Below, piece after piece: positions 23,811-29,156 of a stretch of DNA of 29,156 nt. Position 1 is the first letter of the stretch. Each line of letters opens with the position of its first letter. Source of the DNA: an uncultured Ruminococcus sp. (lineage in GTDB: Bacteria > Bacillota > Clostridia > Oscillospirales > Ruminococcaceae); contig CAJTWE010000030.1 of the NCBI GenBank assembly GCA_910579955.1, positions 1 through 29,156 of the forward strand. The letters run 5' to 3'. Under the pieces are notes generated by a model. The model saw nothing but the letters and a program-made list of their open reading frames with translations, did no database searches and was not told where the DNA came from. A program made the position numbers and the translations under genes.

Positions 23811-24404
23811 ATGACGCTGTACGCTTGTTTTTTAAGAGAACGTTCACCGAAAATGCAACACGAAGCGGCTCATCGGCTTCTCAGTTTTGCACTAAAAAGA
23901 GAATACGGTATAGAACATTACACCCTTGGCAAAGGCTCTCATGGAAAACCTTTTATTGAATCTCGAACAGATATAAAAATAAATCTTTCACATTGCAGCG
24001 CACTTACTGTATGCGCTGTGGGAGAAAGCGCCCTAGGAGTGGACTGCGAAGGCATAAGAGACGTACGCAGCGGCGTTGTAAGACGTGCATTCACTGAATC
24101 GGAAGCGCTCGAAATAGAACATTCAGCAAATCCGGATCTATGCTTTACACGTCTGTGGACATTAAAAGAAGCCTTTGTAAAAGCCATAGGAACAGGAGTT
24201 TCCTACCCTATGAAAAACGCTGCATTTTCCATTGCTGACAGCAGTGCTATTTATAATACTATTTATACTAATATAACCGGAGCATTCTTTAGTCAATGGG
24301 TCATACAGGATAAATATATAATATCCCTTTGCGCCGCAGCCCCTGAGTGCGATACTTCTCTTATATTCGTATCCGAAAATGCGCTTGACACTGCGCAAAA
24401 ATAA
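23811..24404 (+). CDS. 4'-phosphopantetheinyl transferase, Sfp type
   Basis: A 197-residue enzyme that loads carrier proteins with the phosphopantetheine arm of CoA. The family motifs are present: GKPFIE at 45-50, INLSHC at 57-62, the Mg-binding GVDCE (Asp78, Glu80), and WTLKEAFVKAIGTG at 116-129 with Glu120 and Lys124. The length is slightly short of Sfp (224) but complete. No polyketide, peptide or fatty acid synthase gene occurs in the window, so its carrier is unknown; Sfp-type enzymes can also modify the fatty-acid ACP. It is co-directional with the phosphodiesterase gene, and a terminator follows. Confidence 0.9.
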   Translation: MTLYACFLRERSPKMQHEAAHRLLSFALKREYGIEHYTLGKGSHGKPFIESRTDIKINLSHCSALTVCAVGESALGVDCEGIRDVRSGVVRRAFTESEALEIEHSANPDLCFTRLWTLKEAFVKAIGTGVSYPMKNAAFSIADSSAIYNTIYTNITGAFFSQWVIQDKYIISLCAAAPECDTSLIFVSENALDTAQK

Positions 24405-24421
24405 TAAAATGCAAAAAAATG

Positions 24422-24448
24422 CCCCCTCTTTTAACAAGAGGGGGTTTT
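24422..24448. terminator. Terminator between the phosphopantetheinyl transferase and dockerin genes
   Basis: CCCCCTCTT (24422-24430) pairs with AAGAGGGGG (24436-24444) around a 5-nt loop. A TTTT follows on the plus strand, and seven A residues precede it at 24412-24418, so it can also stop the leftward dockerin transcript. Confidence 0.92.
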
Positions 24449-24467
24449 CGATTTTCGATTATATAAA

Positions 24468-25883
24468 TTATACAATAGGAAGTGCTGTGATATAACCGGA
24501 AAGGCGCTGCATGATAACTGTTACATCCTTTGTAGTAAGAACGCTGTCTAATGAGCAGTCAGCATTTGCAAGCTGTTCCACATTAAATGAAACTGCGCCA
24601 ACCAGATATTTATGCAGTAAAACTGCATCAGCTACAGTAACCTCTCCATCACAATTTACATCTCCGTAAACAGAAGCATAAGCACTGTTTACAATAACGT
24701 TTGTATTTGAAGGTGTTGTTTCAGTTTCTGAGCTTTCTGCTGTAGTATCTGTAACATCAGTAACTGTTGTAGTTTCAGTTTCAGTCTCTGTTGTTTCTTC
24801 ATAAGCAGTAGTCTCAGTAGTTATCTCTGTTGTTTCTGTTTCCGTTTCAGTTTCAGAAACAGATGTAGTAGTAGTTTCAGTTGTTTCGATCTCTGCTGTT
24901 GTTGTTTCTGTCACAGTCGTGGTGGTTTCAGGAGTACTGATATCTTCACATAAAGCTAAGTACTGCAAAGAACAGTATCCCTCAAAGCTATCATAAGTAA
25001 TAGCTGCCCAATCACCGCCTGTAGCAGTAACAGTAATAACAGCACCGTTTGGAATTGTTGTAACAATAGAGTAACCGGTTCCCGGACCACTTCTCACATT
25101 AAGCAAAGAAGCAGTAACGGTGTATGTTCCTGCGCCGTCTTCGGTAAACTGGACTGCAGGAGTAGTTGTTGTCGTAGTATCCGTTGTGACACTTGCGTTT
25201 CCGTATCCAGCATTGCAAAGGTAGTTATAAACCATTTTTGCTCTGGAAACAAAAGCACTTGTGGAACTGAAATTATCATTAAGCGCTGCCTGATACATAT
25301 TTTCAAGTGTTACTGCGCTGTAAGAGCCGGCATAAGAAGCGGCACGCTTAGCAACTCTTGCTGCAATTCCGCAGCCAAAATTATAAATATCTGCATAAAG
25401 CACAAGAGCGCCTGCATCAGTAATACCCATGTTCTGTGCAGTGATTATGTATCCCTGAACGTCCTCGTTAGCCTGTGCATCCTGTGCAGCGATTCCGCAA
25501 TCGGAAGCGAGCAGAGCAGACGCAGCATTTGCTTCCGAAGAAGAGAATGTACGATAATTCCAATTTGACGCACTCATAACTTCATTATACAGGGACGAAC
25601 CTAAGGTCGCAGCCGCAAATGAAGGGTCGATCTGACAAGCTCTTCTCATAACTGTAAGCGCTCTGTCAGCATGCCATTGAAGCTTGCCAACGCTTACTGC
25701 GCCGCAGTCATTTGGGTTAATAGAACCATAAGAGCCCTCGTGGGACATGATACAATCAATAGCTACACTAGCCATTTCCTCCAGCGTTACAGCGGAGACA
25801 TTTGTTGGCGAGGCAATTGTGGACAGCATCAGTACGAGTGCAGTCACGCAGGAAACCCCGACAGCCGAAATTCTTTTCAACAT
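24468..25883 (-). CDS. Secreted lysozyme-like protein with SH3b and type I dockerin
   Basis: A 471-residue exported protein. Signal peptide about 1-31 with cleavage after NVSA. Residues 32-225 form a lysozyme-like domain with candidate catalytic Glu49 in MSHEGSYGSINPNDCGAVS and the GKLQWH turn, as in cell-wall hydrolases of this kind. Residues about 252-310 are an SH3b wall-binding domain (LLNVRSGPGTGYSI). A Thr/Glu linker follows (about 316-395), then a dockerin (about 407-465) with two calcium loops, DVNCDGEVTVAD and DCSLDSVLTTKD, that would bind a scaffoldin cohesin. The start is ATG 25883, behind AAGGAG at 10 nt; a TTG 27 nt upstream would place the ribosome site inside the gene. The gene has a long leader (25884-26218). 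Muralytic activity is inferred. Confidence 0.82.
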   Translation of the reverse strand: MLKRISAVGVSCVTALVLMLSTIASPTNVSAVTLEEMASVAIDCIMSHEGSYGSINPNDCGAVSVGKLQWHADRALTVMRRACQIDPSFAAATLGSSLYNEVMSASNWNYRTFSSSEANAASALLASDCGIAAQDAQANEDVQGYIITAQNMGITDAGALVLYADIYNFGCGIAARVAKRAASYAGSYSAVTLENMYQAALNDNFSSTSAFVSRAKMVYNYLCNAGYGNASVTTDTTTTTTPAVQFTEDGAGTYTVTASLLNVRSGPGTGYSIVTTIPNGAVITVTATGGDWAAITYDSFEGYCSLQYLALCEDISTPETTTTVTETTTAEIETTETTTTSVSETETETETTEITTETTAYEETTETETETTTVTDVTDTTAESSETETTPSNTNVIVNSAYASVYGDVNCDGEVTVADAVLLHKYLVGAVSFNVEQLANADCSLDSVLTTKDVTVIMQRLSGYITALPIV

Positions 25884-26218
25884 ATTAAGCTTACTCCTTT
25901 TAAATAACAATGTTTGAAATTCGCAAAGCAGCAGTCAAGGCCGCATTGCTGTACGGCTTTAAGTTATATTATTTGCCGCTGGCAATGCATCTGCATATAT
26001 TTATTTTTAAAGATTCTATAGGCACGCAAAAGGCTAAGACAGTTGCTTTAATATTGTACATTGTCCTGTACGCATCATTAGAGCGACCAGTCGTATGCAC
26101 TTACACGCCTTAATTGCATTGCACATTACGCATCCCCTGCATATTCGCAGTTGTGCGTATTTGCATAAGTTCACGACACCGTAACCTGAAAAACAGGCAT
26201 ACGTGTCCTTCACCGTAC
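25884..26218 (-). other. Long structured leader of the dockerin gene
   Basis: About 335 nt separate the promoter start (near 26218) from the ATG at 25883. On the minus strand several hairpins can form: 26175-26207 (GACAC..CCTG with CAGG..GTGTC, 5-nt loop); 26120-26165 (TGCA and ACGCA pairing with TGCGT and TGCA, with an inner TGC/GCA); 26056-26071 (GTACA/TGTAC); 25972-25984 (TTGCC/GGCAA); 25940-25957 (GCCG/CGGC). The 8-mer GATGCGTA occurs twice. It is not a c-di-AMP, c-di-GMP, cobalamin or glycine riboswitch by the motifs I know. A cis-acting RNA is likely; the ligand or partner is unknown. Confidence 0.5.
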
Positions 26219-26224
26219 GTTACT

Positions 26225-26253
26225 ATTATATCATATTTGTAACCGAATTGCAA
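26225..26253 (-). promoter_or_regulatory. Promoter of the dockerin gene
   Basis: On the minus strand TTGCAA (26248-26253), 17-nt spacer, TATAAT (26225-26230). The start would be near 26218. Confidence 0.75.
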
Positions 26254-26545
26254 GACTTTCGGGCGGCATTTGAATATTATTCATGCAATAAGTATATATT
26301 GAGCTGTTTATTCCACATATCGTTTGTAGTCTTTCTACTACATCTATGAATCTCTAATTAACTCCAAAAGTATTCTCTTATAATTTAGTATAAGTATATG
26401 TTTAACAGAAAAAAGCTCCACGCAGAAACATCGCCCGCAAAAATACAAAACCTGCGCATTTCTGACAAAAAGCGTAATACACGGCTGTCGGCAAAAATAA
26501 CGTTTAATTTTTGGAGTTGAACAAATACTTTGTGAAAAAAAGCTA
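26254..26545. other. Spacer between divergent promoters
   Basis: AT-rich, no gene. It holds a small hairpin TGTAGT-CTTTCT-ACTACA (26325-26342) and a widely spaced exact inverted repeat AACTCCAAAA (26360-26369) and TTTTGGAGTT (26509-26518). Neither can be given a function. Confidence 0.4.
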
Positions 26546-26574
26546 TTGAAAAAAGTACGAAAATTAGGTATAAT
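26546..26574 (+). promoter_or_regulatory. Promoter of glycogen phosphorylase
   Basis: TTGAAA (26546-26551), 17-nt spacer, TATAAT (26569-26574). A second extended -10, TGGTATAAT, lies at 26583-26591 without a good -35, so two start points are possible. Confidence 0.8.
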
Positions 26575-26606
26575 AAATATAGTGGTATAATCGGCGCTCT
26601 GTACCG

Positions 26607-26654
26607 CAGGGATTTAATACATGTATATCTATTATATCTATGTATTAAATCCTG
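26607..26654 (+). repeat. Strong hairpin in the glgP leader
   Basis: CAGGGATTTAATACAT (26607-26622) pairs with ATGTATTAAATCCTG (26640-26654), 15 bp with one bulged G. No T-run follows, so it is not a simple terminator. It ends about 18 nt ahead of the GGAGG at 26672. Confidence 0.8.
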
Positions 26655-26689
26655 TCCAAAATAATATCCGCCGGAGGATGGAGCTTATA

Positions 26690-29095
26690 ATGGCTGATAA
26701 AAATACAGCAAAACGCAACGAGCTGAAAGAAAAGTTCGTAAATCGCCTTATGCTCGAGTGTAATGTTGCACCGAATGAAGCCTCTGACAAGCAGATTTAT
26801 CAGACACTGTCTGCAATGATGGTTGAAACTCTGAAGCATAAGCGTCAGCACTTCACCAATCGTGTGCATTCCGAGGGCCGTAAACAGGCATATTATCTTT
26901 CAATGGAATTCCTCATGGGTCGTTCCTTAAAGACCTCTCTTTACAATCTGGAGCTTGCTGAGGACTTCACTGCTATTTTAAAAGAATTCGATATTAATCT
27001 CGATAAGATTTTTGAATGTGAGCCTGACGCAGGTCTTGGTAACGGCGGTCTGGGAAGACTTGCTGCATGCTACCTCGACGCTATGGCTACACAGGGAATC
27101 CCTGCAAAGGGTCATTCAATTTGCTATGAGTACGGTATTTTCCAGCAGAAGCTTGAAGATGGCTGGCAGACTGAATTCCCGGACAACTGGCTGCCGGGCG
27201 GCAGTGTATGGCTTGACCCTAAGCCGGATGAAGCTATCGAAGTTCACTTCGAGGGTGACATCAAGGAATACTGGCAGGATTCCTATCACTACCTTTCTCA
27301 TGAAAACTATAATACAGTAGTTGCTATACCATATGACCTTTATGTTTCAGGTTACGGCAGCGACGGTGTTTCCACACTTCGTCTGTGGCAGGCTAAAGCA
27401 CCGAGCTTTGATATGAAGTCATTTAATGACGGTAACTATGCAAGTGCACTTAGCCAGAACTCTATGGCAAACGCTATTTCCAAGGTTCTTTATCCTAACG
27501 ATAACCACCTTGAGGGTAAGTCACTTCGTCTGCGTCAGCAGTACTTCCTGTGTGCAGCAGCTATCGGTGATATTGTAAACCACCATATGAACGTTTACGG
27601 CACACTTGATAACCTCCACGAAAAGGTTGCTATTCACATCAACGACACTCATCCGACCCTTGCTATTCCAGAGCTTATGCGTGTACTGCTTGATGACTGC
27701 GGCTATACATGGGAGCACGCATGGCACATTGTAACAAATACATTCGCTTACACCAACCACACTGTAATGGCTGAGGCTCTGGAAAAGTGGGATGTAAACC
27801 TTGTAAAGACTGTTATTCCGAGAATCTTCTCTATCATCGTTGAGATCAACAACCGCTACTGTGCAGAGCTTATGCAGCGCAACGGTTATGACAGCGCTAA
27901 GACAACTCGTATGTCTATCATCAAGGACAACCAGATCCACATGGCTACACTTTGCGTTATGGCTTCTCATAGCGTAAACGGCGTATCAAAGCTGCATTCT
28001 GAGATCATCAAGGAATCCGTATTCCATGAAGAATATCTGGATACACCGGCTAAGTTCAAGAATGTAACAAATGGTATTGCATACAGAAGATGGCTGTATC
28101 AGTCAAACCCTGGTCTTACAAAGCTTCTGAGAGATAAAATCGGCGACGGCTTCCTTATGGATGGCAGCGAGCTGAAAAAGCTGGAAGTATTTGAAAACGA
28201 CAGTGCTGTACTTGCATCACTGCGTAAGATCAAGAAAGAAAACAAGCAGAGATTTGCAAAGTATGTTAAGCAGAAGAGCGGTATTATTCTGAATACAGAC
28301 AGTATTTTCGACGTACAGGTTAAGCGTCTCCACGAATACAAGCGTCAGCACCTGAACGTTATGAATATTCTGGCACAGTATCAGTACCTCCTTGACAATC
28401 CTAATGCTGACTTTGCACCTAAGACCTATATTTTTGCTGCAAAGGCTGCACCGGGTTACTATCTGGCAAAGCAGATCATCAAGATGATATGGGCACTTTC
28501 CGAAGAAATCCGTAAGAATCCAAGAATTTCAGAAAAGCTTTCTGTATACTTCCTTGAAGATTATAAGGTAACACTTTCCGAGCTGCTTATGCCAGCAAGT
28601 GATATATCCGAACAGATCTCTCTGGCAGGTACAGAGGCATCCGGTACAGGCAACATGAAGCTTATGCTCAACGGTGCTGTAACACTGGGTACACTAGACG
28701 GCGCTAACATTGAGATTGGCGATGCTGTTGGTGAGGATAACATTCTCATCTTTGGTATGAAGACAGAGGAAGTAAATGAGCTGAAGGCACGTGGCTATAA
28801 TCCTGAGCAGTATTATCACAACAATGGCGTTATCCGCAATTGTATTGATCGTATGTACTCTGGTATCAATGGCTGCAAGTTCAGTGAAGTTGCAAATTCA
28901 CTCAAGACATCTGACCCATATATGGTACTGGCTGACTTTGATTCTTATGCAGCAACTCAGAAGCGCAGCTCTGAACTGTATCGTGATGAAAAGAAGTGGA
29001 CACAGATGTCACTGCATAATATTGCAGGCGCTGGTATTTTCTCAGCTGACCGTGCAGTAAACGAATATGCAAAGGACATTTGGGGCATCAAGTAA
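26690..29095 (+). CDS. glgP: Glycogen/alpha-glucan phosphorylase
   Basis: An 801-residue GT35 enzyme, the usual length, that releases glucose-1-phosphate from alpha-1,4-glucans with phosphate. Hallmarks are YYLSMEFLMGRSL near residue 70, GNGGLGRLAACYLDAMAT, HINDTHPTLAIPELMR, the VKRLHEYKRQHLN segment, and the pyridoxal-phosphate site EASGTGNMKLMLNGAVTLGTLDGANIEI, whose Lys holds the cofactor. The start is ATG 26690 (MADKNTAKRN), with GGAG 7 nt upstream; earlier in-frame codons lie inside the leader hairpin. It stands alone, so the glucan may be stored glycogen or imported maltodextrin. Regulation may involve the leader hairpin. Confidence 0.96.
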   Translation: MADKNTAKRNELKEKFVNRLMLECNVAPNEASDKQIYQTLSAMMVETLKHKRQHFTNRVHSEGRKQAYYLSMEFLMGRSLKTSLYNLELAEDFTAILKEFDINLDKIFECEPDAGLGNGGLGRLAACYLDAMATQGIPAKGHSICYEYGIFQQKLEDGWQTEFPDNWLPGGSVWLDPKPDEAIEVHFEGDIKEYWQDSYHYLSHENYNTVVAIPYDLYVSGYGSDGVSTLRLWQAKAPSFDMKSFNDGNYASALSQNSMANAISKVLYPNDNHLEGKSLRLRQQYFLCAAAIGDIVNHHMNVYGTLDNLHEKVAIHINDTHPTLAIPELMRVLLDDCGYTWEHAWHIVTNTFAYTNHTVMAEALEKWDVNLVKTVIPRIFSIIVEINNRYCAELMQRNGYDSAKTTRMSIIKDNQIHMATLCVMASHSVNGVSKLHSEIIKESVFHEEYLDTPAKFKNVTNGIAYRRWLYQSNPGLTKLLRDKIGDGFLMDGSELKKLEVFENDSAVLASLRKIKKENKQRFAKYVKQKSGIILNTDSIFDVQVKRLHEYKRQHLNVMNILAQYQYLLDNPNADFAPKTYIFAAKAAPGYYLAKQIIKMIWALSEEIRKNPRISEKLSVYFLEDYKVTLSELLMPASDISEQISLAGTEASGTGNMKLMLNGAVTLGTLDGANIEIGDAVGEDNILIFGMKTEEVNELKARGYNPEQYYHNNGVIRNCIDRMYSGINGCKFSEVANSLKTSDPYMVLADFDSYAATQKRSSELYRDEKKWTQMSLHNIAGAGIFSADRAVNEYAKDIWGIK

Positions 29096-29124
29096 ATCAA
29101 ATAAATCAATAAAAGTTTTTTGGT

Positions 29125-29148
29125 CCAGCAATTTTTCAAAAATGCTGG
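29125..29148 (+). terminator. Hairpin after glgP, possible terminator
   Basis: CCAGCAATTTTT pairs with AAAAATGCTGG with one bulged A. No T-run is seen before the window ends at 29156, so the terminator call is provisional. Confidence 0.5.
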
Positions 29149-29156
29149 TCGCCGTC

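Noticed and set aside
24720..24930. Short-period repeats that might look like a satellite or CRISPR
   Set aside because: They encode the Thr/Glu linker of the dockerin protein in frame; the units are irregular and have no spacers.
25910..26113. A 67-codon plus-strand frame opposite the dockerin leader
   Set aside because: It lies antisense to a structured leader, has no promoter or ribosome site and no recognisable similarity.
25884..26218. c-di-AMP (ydaO) or c-di-GMP riboswitch ahead of the dockerin gene
   Set aside because: The conserved core words of these classes are not found on the minus strand, although the gene type made them plausible.
27521..27970. A 149-codon open frame on the minus strand inside glgP
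   Set aside because: It is fully antisense to a highly conserved enzyme with all motifs intact, has no ribosome site and shows no family resemblance.

Overview
The window looks like chromosomal DNA of a low-GC Gram-positive anaerobe of the Clostridia, most likely a Ruminococcus-type (Oscillospiraceae) bacterium. The clues are a T-box-controlled cysteine operon, AGGAGG-type ribosome sites with frequent TTG/GTG starts, near-consensus -35/-10 promoters with 17-nt spacers, a secreted protein ending in a type I dockerin (a cellulosome module) behind a Thr/Glu linker, and an ECF sigma factor paired with a membrane anti-sigma factor. The species assignment is inference. No phage, insertion sequence or CRISPR array was recognised.

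Layout. 1-316: three tRNA genes (Phe, Asp, Val) read leftward from one strong promoter. 409-4931: recG, deoD and a polysaccharide flippase, all leftward. 4932-5467: a non-coding stretch with a promoter-like site and a strongly foldable segment. 5468-6827: ECF sigma and anti-sigma genes, rightward. 6964-8538: murA, leftward. 8648-11909: cysE-cysS-cyclophilin-like lipoprotein, leftward, under a T-box whose terminator and tRNA-matching bases (UGGA, candidate UGC specifier) fit tRNA-Cys. 12022-19421: a rightward polysaccharide operon: initiating sugar-phosphate transferase, manC, gmd, two GT4 glycosyltransferases, rmd and a coiled-coil protein. 19434-20458: pspA with a tiny membrane-protein gene coupled to it. 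20511-24448: citrate synthase, a membrane glycerophosphodiester phosphodiesterase and a Sfp-type phosphopantetheinyl transferase. 24468-26253: a leftward gene for a dockerin-bearing lysozyme-like protein with a leader of about 335 nt. 26546-29095: glycogen phosphorylase with a long leader hairpin.

How they fit together. Much of the window serves the cell envelope. MurA starts peptidoglycan precursor synthesis. ManC, Gmd and Rmd should make GDP-D-rhamnose from mannose-1-phosphate for a surface glycan started by the WbaP-like transferase, and the flippase about 7 kb away could export such a glycan. PspA plus its microprotein suggests a membrane-stress response, the sigma/anti-sigma pair a surface-sensing switch, and the dockerin protein a wall-acting enzyme that may dock on a scaffoldin. 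Six of the protein genes appear to start with TTG or GTG, and several starts were moved from the longest possible reading frame by ribosome-site or leader evidence.

The most interesting items beyond routine annotation are the pspA-coupled microprotein with direct repeats behind the pspA promoter, the unexplained structured segment upstream of the sigma operon, the long folded leader of the dockerin gene, a 33-bp-spaced direct repeat upstream of the polysaccharide promoter, and a degenerate cyclophilin lipoprotein in the cysteine operon. None of these proves a new system by itself.
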